Of a stretch of 64,000 nt of DNA, positions 19,084 to 26,531 are shown one piece after another. The stretch is taken from positions 418,223 to 482,222 of the forward strand of contig NZ_LJSD01000001.1 of NCBI RefSeq assembly GCF_001303895.1, given 5' to 3'. The position numbers and the translations under genes are program-made. This stretch comes from Mesorhizobium sp. 1M-11 (lineage in GTDB: Bacteria > Pseudomonadota > Alphaproteobacteria > Rhizobiales > Rhizobiaceae). Position 1 is the stretch's first letter, and each line of letters opens with the position of its first letter. Under the pieces are notes generated by a model. It ran no database searches and had not been told where the DNA came from. It worked only from the letters and a program-made list of their open reading frames with translations.

Positions 19084-20031
19084 TCAGCTCAGCGCCACGT
19101 CGAGCGAAACGTAGCGCCGCGGCGAGGAAGCGATTGCCGCGGAAGCCACCGCCACGCCGGCACGCAGCGCATCGCTCAGCGAAGCGCCGTCCAGCAAGGC
19201 GCCGAGATAACCCGCGTTGAAGGTATCCCCTGCACCAGTGGTGTCGATCACCGCGACCGCAGGCGCCGGAACATGCGCGACTTTGCCGCCGTGCCAGGCG
19301 GAAGCGCCTTCACCACCGCGTTTGATGACTACGATAGCATCGGGTTTGGCATGTTTCGCAAGCCAGCCGGCAGCAGCCTCCACGGTCTTCTCGCCCGACA
19401 AGGAAAGGCTTTCGATCTCATTCAGCAGCACGTGGTCGCAATGCGCGAGACAGGCCGTGGTGTGCGCCCGGATTTCGTCCGTCCAGCCATGCGAGGGCCA
19501 GCCTGTATCCAATGCCACGGCAAACCCCCGCGCCGAGACAGCTGCCAGCATCGCCTCGAAGGCGTCGATCAGATCGAGATAGAGGAAGGAGCCGGTCAAC
19601 AGCGCAATGTCGCCGGCAGTTGCCTTCTGCGGCAGCATTGCCAGCATGCTCTCAGGGGTCTGCACGGCAAGATTTCCGGCCGTGGTGAGAAATGAACGCT
19701 CCCCACCCGGATGCTCGATACCGACCGACAGAGCCGTCGGTTCCACCACCTTTGGCCAGTTGCGAGCAGCCTCGCCGAAGGTCTCGACCAACCAGGCGCC
19801 GAACATGTCGCTGCCGACATTGCAGACGATGTGATGCGGCACGCCCAGCGCCTTGAGCGCCAGCCCGGTGTTGCCAGCCGGCCCACCGGCACGCAACTCT
19901 GAATGGTCGACGAAGGTCTCCGTTCCGGGACGCGGCCAAGGTGTTACCGGCCCCATGATCAGATCGACCATGACGCCGCCAATGACATGGATGGATGGCC
20001 CATCGGGCCGGTGCGAGCGTTCATGCTTCAT
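19084..20031 (-). CDS. PfkB-family sugar kinase
   Basis: 315 residues from ATG 20031; an upstream TTG at 20037 is less likely. The ribokinase fold shows the N-terminal GG motif (RAGGPAGNTGLALKALG) and the C-terminal ATP/catalytic motif DTTGAGDTFNAG, whose Asp is the base. It phosphorylates a sugar hydroxyl. It is last in an operon after the SIS gene, overlapping it by 11 bases. A PfkB kinase next to a SIS-domain enzyme and an ABC importer recalls the frl fructosamine operon, where FrlD is the kinase and FrlB the SIS deglycase. Overall the sequence looks closer to general ribokinases, so the substrate is left open. Confidence 0.88.
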   Translation of the reverse strand: MKHERSHRPDGPSIHVIGGVMVDLIMGPVTPWPRPGTETFVDHSELRAGGPAGNTGLALKALGVPHHIVCNVGSDMFGAWLVETFGEAARNWPKVVEPTALSVGIEHPGGERSFLTTAGNLAVQTPESMLAMLPQKATAGDIALLTGSFLYLDLIDAFEAMLAAVSARGFAVALDTGWPSHGWTDEIRAHTTACLAHCDHVLLNEIESLSLSGEKTVEAAAGWLAKHAKPDAIVVIKRGGEGASAWHGGKVAHVPAPAVAVIDTTGAGDTFNAGYLGALLDGASLSDALRAGVAVASAAIASSPRRYVSLDVALS

Positions 20032-21049
20032 GGTCAATTCCGGTTATTTTCGTCGAGCGCACCGGTTCGCCGACACGCGCAACCTTGCGACTGGAAACGG
20101 CAATGATGAGCTTTTGCAGGGAAGGCAGCATCGCGGCGACTGCGGAGAGCCGCTCGTTGCGGGAAAATGCGACGGTCACCGCGCCTTCGATCGGCGCTTC
20201 ACCGCTGCAGTCGAAAATCACCGGTGTTGTCCCGGCGCCAAGCGCGGCGTTGGCGAGCGTCGCCGTGCCTGCCCCAAGTGCCCCGGGGCCGCGCAGCAGG
20301 AGCACGCCAAGATCAGGCGCCAGCGCCTCCAGCGGACCGTGGCGGAACTGGCCGAATTCGAAGCCGAACGCCGGAATGCGGGCGAGCTCCATCAGCATCA
20401 GCCCATTGGCTTCCGCAAGGCCCCGCAATTCGCCGCGCCCGGCAATGATGACCGAATTTTTCAGTGCCAACGCCTCGAGGGCTTCATCCAATGGGGGTTG
20501 AGGCGAGACGGCAAGGACATCCGCAAAATTGCTGGCTTCGCCACCAGCTGCCGCCAGGACTGCCGCATGCAGGGCAAGCGTAACGGTGAGGCTACGTGTT
20601 GCCGCGAAGGCAACCTCCTGCCCACCAGCGCCGATAAGACACGGCAAGCTGCGCCCGAGCGTGCTCTGCGGGGCCAGCGTCATGCCAAACAGATCGGCGC
20701 TATCTGGCAGAAGATCCAGCAACTGCAGGATCTCCCCGGATTCACCGGATTGCGAAACCAGCACGAGTGTATGCGGCCGTACCGGCAGGCCCTGAAGCAA
20801 CACGTCGCCGGCCGTTTCAGCCCGGCAGTCGACCTTTAGGCGCCGCCAGGCCGTCTCGGCCATACGGTTGGCGTAATGCGACGCCCCCATGCCGGCCAGG
20901 ACCAATCGGCCCGTACGCGCGATGCTGGCGGCCAGTTCAACCGCAATCGCTTCATTCGATGTCAGCGAGGCGATCGCGTCGGCGCCCTGCCGTGCCATCT
21001 CGGCTTCCAGCAATGCGAGCCCGTTGCCGCTTGTTTGCCCCGTCATCAT
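20021..21049 (-). CDS. Double-SIS-domain sugar isomerase/deaminase/deglycase-like protein
   Basis: 342 residues from ATG 21049 (tandem ATG; second at 21046), two bases after the permease stop. Two SIS domains are visible: one with GMGASHYANRMAE and SQSGESGEILQ (phosphosugar-binding Ser cluster, about 45-105), the second with GRGELRGLAEANGLMLMEL and FRHGPLEALAPD (about 195-265). This layout matches the isomerase half of GlmS, NagB-II-type glucosamine-6-phosphate deaminases, AgaS and FrlB. It probably acts on a phosphorylated amino or aminated sugar after uptake by the upstream ABC genes. Which reaction it performs cannot be decided from sequence alone. A longer frame reaching 21928 is only the shadow of the permease gene. 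Confidence 0.85.
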   Translation of the reverse strand: MMTGQTSGNGLALLEAEMARQGADAIASLTSNEAIAVELAASIARTGRLVLAGMGASHYANRMAETAWRRLKVDCRAETAGDVLLQGLPVRPHTLVLVSQSGESGEILQLLDLLPDSADLFGMTLAPQSTLGRSLPCLIGAGGQEVAFAATRSLTVTLALHAAVLAAAGGEASNFADVLAVSPQPPLDEALEALALKNSVIIAGRGELRGLAEANGLMLMELARIPAFGFEFGQFRHGPLEALAPDLGVLLLRGPGALGAGTATLANAALGAGTTPVIFDCSGEAPIEGAVTVAFSRNERLSAVAAMLPSLQKLIIAVSSRKVARVGEPVRSTKITGIDHEA

Positions 21050-21051
21050 GG

Positions 21052-21894
21052 TCAGCCCTTCACACTGCCAGCGGATAGGCCTGAAAGCAGCGACTTTTGC
21101 AGGAAAAAGCCGATCAGCACCGGCGGCAGCGCCGCCAGCAACCCGACCGCCGAGATCAGTCCGTAGTCGGTAGCGCGGCCGGCTGCGAAGTCGGCGATCG
21201 CCACCGGCAAGGTCTTGGCGCGCGTATCGCTGGTGTAGAGCAGCGCGTAGAAGAACTCGTCCCACGCCAGCAGCAGCGCAAACAGCGCGGCGGCACCTGT
21301 CGAGGCTGCCGCCACCGGCAGTGTTATGCGGCTCAGGATCTGGAACAGGTTCGCGCCGTCGATTGAAGCGGCCTGTTCGATCTCCACCGGCACGCTGTCG
21401 AAACCGGATTTCATCAGCCACGTCACGAAGGGCAGAAGAATGGTGCAGTAGACGATGATCAGCGAGGTCACGTTGTTGAGCAGCCCAAGCGCGGAAAACA
21501 CCTTGTAGAGCGGCAGGATCAGCGCCACGGGCGGCATCATGTAGGTGACGATCACCGCATAGAGCAGAGGCATTCGGCCGGGAAAGCGCGAGAACGAGTA
21601 AGCTGCGGGAATGCCGGCGGCGAGTGCGATCGCGGTTGCACTGAGCGCCACGACCACCGAATTGCGCAGCGCCGACAGGAAGGCCAGTCCGGCCGATCCT
21701 TCCTCCAGCGAGAACAGCCGCGCATAACGCGAAAAATCCGGCTGCTCGGGTATCCAGCGCAGCGGAATGGTGGTGAGGTCGTTGGCGTCCGAAATGCTCA
21801 TGATGAACAGCCAGGCGACCGGCGCCAGGATGGAAGCCACGAACACGGCCACAGCGACATAGACCAGGATGGTGGCGGTCAGGCTGCGTCTCAC
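21052..21894 (-). CDS. Carbohydrate ABC transporter permease (MalG type)
   Basis: 280 residues, about six helices, with the CUT1 EAA-loop (EIEQAASIDGANLFQILSRITLPVA). It starts with GTG overlapping the stop of the partner permease (GTGA) and has GGAG upstream. It forms the channel with the MalF-type permease. No ATPase gene accompanies this transporter in the window, so a shared ATPase encoded elsewhere must drive it. Confidence 0.92.
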   Translation of the reverse strand: MRRSLTATILVYVAVAVFVASILAPVAWLFIMSISDANDLTTIPLRWIPEQPDFSRYARLFSLEEGSAGLAFLSALRNSVVVALSATAIALAAGIPAAYSFSRFPGRMPLLYAVIVTYMMPPVALILPLYKVFSALGLLNNVTSLIIVYCTILLPFVTWLMKSGFDSVPVEIEQAASIDGANLFQILSRITLPVAAASTGAAALFALLLAWDEFFYALLYTSDTRAKTLPVAIADFAAGRATDYGLISAVGLLAALPPVLIGFFLQKSLLSGLSAGSVKG

Positions 21895-22778
21895 GAGCGT
21901 TTCTCCCGCCGCACCAGCATGACGACATAGATCGCGATCATCAGCGCGCTCATCGCGGTTACGGTCAGCGCATAGGCAGCACCGCTGCCGGCGCGTAGGT
22001 AGGTGAAGGATTCCTGGTAGACGAAGAAGGACACCGTCTTGGTGGAGTCCGCCGGCCCGCCACGCGTCATGACATAGAAGATGTCGAAGACCTTGAAGGC
22101 TTCGATGGCGCGCAGCACCATCGCGACGCTGAGCGAGCCCATGATGCCCGGCAGTGTGATCTTCCAGAACCGCGTCCAGGCATTCGCCCCGTCCATGATC
22201 GCGGCCTCATAGAGATCTTTCGGCACCGTCTGCAGGCCGGCCAGTGCGATCAGTGCGATCAGCGGATAGTTCTTCCAGATGTCTGCTAGGATGACCATGT
22301 TCATCGCGGTTGCAGGATCGCCCAGCCAGGAGCGATACGCGTCGAGCAGGCCAATCTGCGTGAGCAGAGCGTTAAGGCTGCCATATTCGGGATTGTAGAT
22401 GAGGCGCCACATCACTGCGTTGACGATTGTGGGCAGCGCCCAGGGCAGGATGAGCAGCGCCCGTACAAGCGTTCGGCCCTTGAATTCCTGGTTGAGCAGC
22501 AGCGCCACCAGCACGCCGAGCACCACTTCAATCGAAACCGACAGCACGGTGAAATAGGCGGTGTGGCCAACGGCGGCGCGAAAGTCGCTGTCATCGAGGA
22601 TGTAGGCGAAATTCTCCAACCCGACCCATTGCCAGACATAGCCCTGGCCGGTGAGGCTGGCGTCGGTGAACGCCAGCCACAATGTGTTGAGGAGAGGAAA
22701 GGCCGTGACCAGCACCATGATGGCGATCATGGGCGTCAGCAGCAGCCAAGCCGTACGGTCCTGTTGGGCTGGGGCCAT
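21891..22778 (-). CDS. Carbohydrate ABC transporter permease (MalF type)
   Basis: 295 residues, six helices, EAA loop DLYEAAIMDGANAWTRFWKITLPGI. It is the partner of the MalG-type permease downstream and lies 32 bases after the binding-protein gene. It belongs to the CUT1 family, which takes up oligosaccharides, sugar alcohols, glycerol phosphate and similar compounds. Confidence 0.92.
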   Translation of the reverse strand: MAPAQQDRTAWLLLTPMIAIMVLVTAFPLLNTLWLAFTDASLTGQGYVWQWVGLENFAYILDDSDFRAAVGHTAYFTVLSVSIEVVLGVLVALLLNQEFKGRTLVRALLILPWALPTIVNAVMWRLIYNPEYGSLNALLTQIGLLDAYRSWLGDPATAMNMVILADIWKNYPLIALIALAGLQTVPKDLYEAAIMDGANAWTRFWKITLPGIMGSLSVAMVLRAIEAFKVFDIFYVMTRGGPADSTKTVSFFVYQESFTYLRAGSGAAYALTVTAMSALMIAIYVVMLVRREKRS

Positions 22779-22810
22779 GACGGCTTTGCTCTCCCTCGAA
22801 CGCCGCTGGC

Positions 22811-24058
22811 TTAACGCAGCCGACCGGCGGCCTTGGTCGCCGCCTTCATGGCGTCGTCCGTCGAAGCCTGACCGAGCAGCACCTGCTGGATGTCCTTCTG
22901 CAGGATCGACGACAGTTCCGGATAGGATGGCGTCATCGGACGCGCGAACATCACGCCGAGCGAAACCTTGGCGGCGTCAATCAGCTTTTCCTGCCCCTTC
23001 GTCACCGCAGGATCCTCATAGGAGGATTTCCAGATCGGCAGGCTGAGCTTGGCGTATTTGTTCTGCGTTTCCTGGGAAGTCATGAAGGTGATGAACTTCC
23101 ATGCTTCCTCGGGATGCTTGGAGCCGGCCGAGATGCCCAGTCCCATCGATCCGTTGATCGCGGAGGCTTCGGCCTTGCCTTTGAAGCCAGGGGCCGGAAC
23201 GATGCCGACCTTGCCGGCGACCTTGCTCTCCTTCGGGTCGTTGGCCATGTTGAACATATAGGTCCAGTTCATCGCGAAGGCGGCTTCGCCGGCCGAGAAC
23301 ACCTTGCGCACGTCCTCTTCCAGATATTCGCGCGAGTTCGGGTTGGTGACGCCATCGTCCAGCGTCTTCTTCATGTAATTGACGGCTTCGACCGAACCAC
23401 CCGTATCGAATGACAGTTTGCCGTCCTGCATAAAGGAACCCTTGGCGCCGCCGACCATCGACGTGTAGTCGCAGATCAGCGCCTCAGCCTGGCTCCAGCT
23501 CCACACGATCGGATATTTGGCGATGCCCTTGTCCTTGATGATCTTGGCCTGCTCGGCCAGTTCCTCGAAGGTCTTGGGCGGTGCGGAAATACCTGCCTGC
23601 TTCAGCATGTCTTCGTTGTAGAACAGGTATTTGGTGTCGAGGATCCAAGGCATGCCCCAGATCTTTCCGTCATAGTCCACAGTGGTCCATGCACCGTCGA
23701 AGACCTTGTCCCTGTCGGCCTTCGGAACGCGAGCGGTGACATCCTGCAGAAAGCCCTTGGTGGCGAATTCCGGCGGCCAGATCACATCGAACAACACGAC
23801 ATCATATCCGGAAGAGCCGGCGCCCTGAGCCGCCACGATCTTGTCGTGCAGTGCCTCGTAGGGCACGAATTCCAGATTGACCTTGAGGCCCGGATTGGCA
23901 TCCTCGAACGCCTTGGCCATCGCCTTGGTGTCGTCCTCGCTATAGGCGGCCTGCTTCATGAAAATGGCGTTCAGCGTCACGTCCTCGGCGAACGCCGGAA
24001 GCGACTGGTGGACCAGCAGCGCAAGCCCGCAGGCCGCGCTCTTGAAGAAGCTGTTCAT
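22811..24058 (-). CDS. Carbohydrate ABC transporter substrate-binding protein (family 1)
   Basis: 415 residues from ATG 24058, which follows GGGAGGAAT. A Sec signal peptide (MNSFFKSAACGLALLVHQSLPAFA) precedes a cluster-B binding protein with YDVVLFDVIWPPEFATKGFL, WGMPWILDTKYLFYNEDML and GKVGIVPAPGFKG. The first gene of a five-gene operon (binding protein, two permeases, SIS, PfkB), it sets substrate choice. The promoter region faces the ROK regulator gene and contains a palindrome likely bound by it. Confidence 0.92.
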   Translation of the reverse strand: MNSFFKSAACGLALLVHQSLPAFAEDVTLNAIFMKQAAYSEDDTKAMAKAFEDANPGLKVNLEFVPYEALHDKIVAAQGAGSSGYDVVLFDVIWPPEFATKGFLQDVTARVPKADRDKVFDGAWTTVDYDGKIWGMPWILDTKYLFYNEDMLKQAGISAPPKTFEELAEQAKIIKDKGIAKYPIVWSWSQAEALICDYTSMVGGAKGSFMQDGKLSFDTGGSVEAVNYMKKTLDDGVTNPNSREYLEEDVRKVFSAGEAAFAMNWTYMFNMANDPKESKVAGKVGIVPAPGFKGKAEASAINGSMGLGISAGSKHPEEAWKFITFMTSQETQNKYAKLSLPIWKSSYEDPAVTKGQEKLIDAAKVSLGVMFARPMTPSYPELSSILQKDIQQVLLGQASTDDAMKAATKAAGRLR

Positions 24059-24135
24059 TGATTCCTCCCGATTGGTTGGCCATCCAGCCCATGCGGCTCC
24101 GACAGCCACGCAGACTAGACCATGTGAAATTAATT

Positions 24136-24150
24136 AAATCAAGTTGATTG
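24136..24150. promoter_or_regulatory. Palindrome with core AATCAA-G-TTGATT in divergent region, candidate ROK operator
   Basis: Perfect 6-base arms around G24143 in an AT-rich stretch between the binding-protein gene and the divergent ROK gene. The same core, in a longer perfect form, occurs at 34606-34624 ahead of the peptide-type operon. ROK/NagC regulators bind AT-rich palindromes of this kind. Confidence 0.6.
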
Positions 24151-24197
24151 GCTTATATTTTCCTTCATAATCAACGGAACTCGCGTAGAGAGTTTAC

Positions 24198-25403
24198 ATG
24201 CCCCTCAAGAGACCCGTCGCCGGCACCAATCTCGAACAGGCCAAGTCGCACAATCGCCGCGTTGTCATCGAGGCGGTCAGGACGAATGGCGCGCTCTCGC
24301 GCGCCCAGATCGCGCGGCTTACAGCCTTGAGTTCACAAACCATTTCCAACATCGTCGATGAGTTGGAACGCACTGGGCTGTTGCGTGCGGAGGCGACGCA
24401 AAAAGGTGCGCGCGGACAGCCTGCCGTCCCTTATTCGATCGATCCCAACGGGGGCTATTCGATCGGCCTGCAGCTCGACCATCAGACCGCTGTCGGCGTC
24501 GTCACCGACCTGTCCGGCACGCTGCGCTCACGCATCGAACGCAAGGTTGACAGGCCGACGCCGGCAGAGGCGATGCCGCTGCTGGCCGCCATGACCGACG
24601 AGCTCGCACGTTCCTTCCCCTTTGATCGAAGCCGACTGCTCGGCGTCGGCATGGCGATGCCTGGCCCCTTCGATGTCGAAGGCATGACCTCAGTCGGCCC
24701 GACCGCCCTACCCGGCTGGCAGGATTTTCCGGTAGCGGGAGAACTGGAGCGCTTGACCGGCCTGCCGGTAACCTTCGAAAACGACGCCACTGCCGCTGCC
24801 ATCGGCGAACGGCTCTACGGCGTCGCCAAGAACCTCACGACCTTCGTCTATCTCTTCATCGGCACGGGCCTGGGCGCCGGCCTGTTCCTCGACGGACACC
24901 TCTACAAGGGCAGCCGTCACAATGCCGGCGAGATCGGCCACATGATCGTCAAGCCCGACGGGCTCGCCTGCTTCTGTGGCAAGCATGGTTGCCTGGAACG
25001 CTACGTCTCGTTGCGCGCGGCCTATGATTGCCTCGAAATGCCGGATCCCGACCACGCTTCATCGGACAGGCTGGACGAATTGCTGGCTGCCGGCGACGAG
25101 CGCCTGCTGGCCTGGGCCGACCAGGCGGCAGCGCCGCTGAGGCAAGCCATCGACGTTCTGGAACTCGCTTTCGATCCGGAAACGGTGGTGCTGGGCGGCT
25201 TCATGCCGCTCGCCGTCATAGAGCTGCTGGCCAGCCGGCTGGAACCATTGCATCTGTCGGTCTCGTCGACGCGTGCGCGCACCGTGCCTCGCGTCGTGAT
25301 CGGTGCGGCAGGCAAGGACACCTCTGTCCTCGGTGCCGCTGCGTTGCCCATCTTCTCCGAGACCAACCCACAGTTCGACGTGCTGCAAAAACCGCTCGAC
25401 TGA
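24198..25403 (+). CDS. ROK-family transcriptional regulator (NagC/Mlc type)
   Basis: 401 residues. An N-terminal winged helix (about 12-75, with LSRAQIARLTALSSQTISNIVDEL) is joined to a ROK sugar-binding domain with FENDATAAAIGE, FIGTGLGAGLF and the zinc motif C-F-C-G-K-H-G-C-L-E. It lies divergently to the ABC/SIS/PfkB operon and most likely represses it until a sugar or sugar phosphate binds. The shared palindrome suggests a second target, the operon starting at 34552. NagC of E. coli, from the same family, senses GlcNAc-6-phosphate, which fits the GH20 gene in that operon. Confidence 0.92.
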   Translation: MPLKRPVAGTNLEQAKSHNRRVVIEAVRTNGALSRAQIARLTALSSQTISNIVDELERTGLLRAEATQKGARGQPAVPYSIDPNGGYSIGLQLDHQTAVGVVTDLSGTLRSRIERKVDRPTPAEAMPLLAAMTDELARSFPFDRSRLLGVGMAMPGPFDVEGMTSVGPTALPGWQDFPVAGELERLTGLPVTFENDATAAAIGERLYGVAKNLTTFVYLFIGTGLGAGLFLDGHLYKGSRHNAGEIGHMIVKPDGLACFCGKHGCLERYVSLRAAYDCLEMPDPDHASSDRLDELLAAGDERLLAWADQAAAPLRQAIDVLELAFDPETVVLGGFMPLAVIELLASRLEPLHLSVSSTRARTVPRVVIGAAGKDTSVLGAAALPIFSETNPQFDVLQKPLD

Positions 25404-25534
25404 GCCAACTGCACACGACTGTGACAACGCCAGCAATTTTGCGCAACGGGCGGCGAAGGCGCAATTGCGGTGCTTGCCGTCCTGGCAGGATTGCATGATC
25501 GTTGCCTCGTCGTTCAAGTCGACAGGAGAGGATC

Positions 25535-26470
25535 ATGAAGGCAATGAGCTTTGTGCGGCTCGCCGCGTTCGGTATCGTGCTCGCAGCAAGCGGCGCCGCA
25601 TCGGCAGAGGAACCTGCATTCTGGAAGTTTTACGAACAGTCTCTGAAGACAGCCAAATACATCGATCTCACCCATGCCTTGGCGCCGGTGCAACCGGTTT
25701 GGCCCGGTTTCGGCCCGGCCAAATTCAAGCCGGCCGTGGCCGGCGCCGACATCGAAGGCTACGTGAAGAAGGGGGAGGAATTCACTTATGAGAAGCACGG
25801 CTTCGTCGCCAGCGCTTATGACCTGACCACCGACCAGTACGGCACTCAGCTGGACCCACCCTCACACTGGAATCCGAAAGGCGCCACCATCAGCGACCTG
25901 CCGCCGACATTCGCAGTAAGGCCGCTTGTGGTGATCGACATCAGCGACAAGGTGAAGACCGACGAAGGTTATCACCTCAAGGTCGCCGACATCGAGGAAT
26001 GGGAAAAGAAACATGGCCGCATCCCGGAGGGTTCGGTCGTGTTCGTGCGCTCCGACTGGTACAAGAAATGGGGCGAGCCGGAACGCTTCGCCAAGGCGCC
26101 GTTTCCCGGAGTAAGCCTCGACGCGCTGAAGTTCCTGCACCTGGAACGCAAGATCTTGTTTCACGGCCACGAACCGCTTGACACCGACACCACACCGAAC
26201 CTCGAGGGCGAATATTGGCTGATGCACAACAATTTCGTGCAGGCCGAAGGCGTGGCCAATCTCGACAAGGTACCGGAGGCAGGTGCGCTGGTGACGATTG
26301 GCTTCGCCAAACCCCAGGGCGGTTCGGGCGGCTATGCGCGCTACATCGCGATTGCGCCGGCCGATTGGCCGGAAGGTGTTTCAGTCAATGATGCGCCCGG
26401 CGCCCCGCTGCCGGAACAGAACGCCCCGCTGAAACGCGACAAGGATGGCGTGTTCCGCCCGGCACCCTAA
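25535..26470 (+). CDS. Secreted cyclase-family protein (kynurenine formamidase-like fold) with altered metal site
   Basis: 311 residues from ATG 25535, which follows AGGAGAGG. A signal peptide (MKAMSFVRLAAFGIVLAASGAASA) predicts export to the periplasm. The family metal motif H-x-G-T-H-x-D-x-x-x-H reads Q101-Y-G-T-Q105-L-D107-P-P-S-H111, so two of the usual His ligands are Gln. Other family marks (IDLTHALAP, GSVVFVRSDWYKKWG, FHGHEPLDTD) are kept. Whether it is a catalyst with another metal arrangement or a binding protein is open. It is alone on the plus strand after the ROK gene and converges with the GH20 gene. Confidence 0.85.
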   Translation: MKAMSFVRLAAFGIVLAASGAASAEEPAFWKFYEQSLKTAKYIDLTHALAPVQPVWPGFGPAKFKPAVAGADIEGYVKKGEEFTYEKHGFVASAYDLTTDQYGTQLDPPSHWNPKGATISDLPPTFAVRPLVVIDISDKVKTDEGYHLKVADIEEWEKKHGRIPEGSVVFVRSDWYKKWGEPERFAKAPFPGVSLDALKFLHLERKILFHGHEPLDTDTTPNLEGEYWLMHNNFVQAEGVANLDKVPEAGALVTIGFAKPQGGSGGYARYIAIAPADWPEGVSVNDAPGAPLPEQNAPLKRDKDGVFRPAP

Positions 26471-26488
26471 CGACCGCGCCGTGCAGGC

Positions 26489-26524
26489 AAGCTTCCATCT
26501 TCCCGACGAGGAAGATGGAAGCTT
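26489..26524. terminator. Bidirectional hairpin between convergent cyclase and GH20 genes
   Basis: Perfect 15-base arms AAGCTTCCATCTTCC (26489-26503) and its complement (26510-26524) around CGACGA. It lies between two convergent stop codons, so it probably serves both transcripts. There is no strong T-tail. Confidence 0.65.
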
Positions 26525-26531
26525 GGATCAT

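Noticed and set aside
20021..21928. A 635-codon open frame that would fuse a membrane-like part to the SIS protein
   Set aside because: The first 290 codons are the opposite-frame shadow of the MalG-type permease gene, with Arg/Gly-rich, non-protein-like translation; the SIS protein starts at 21049 right after the permease stop.
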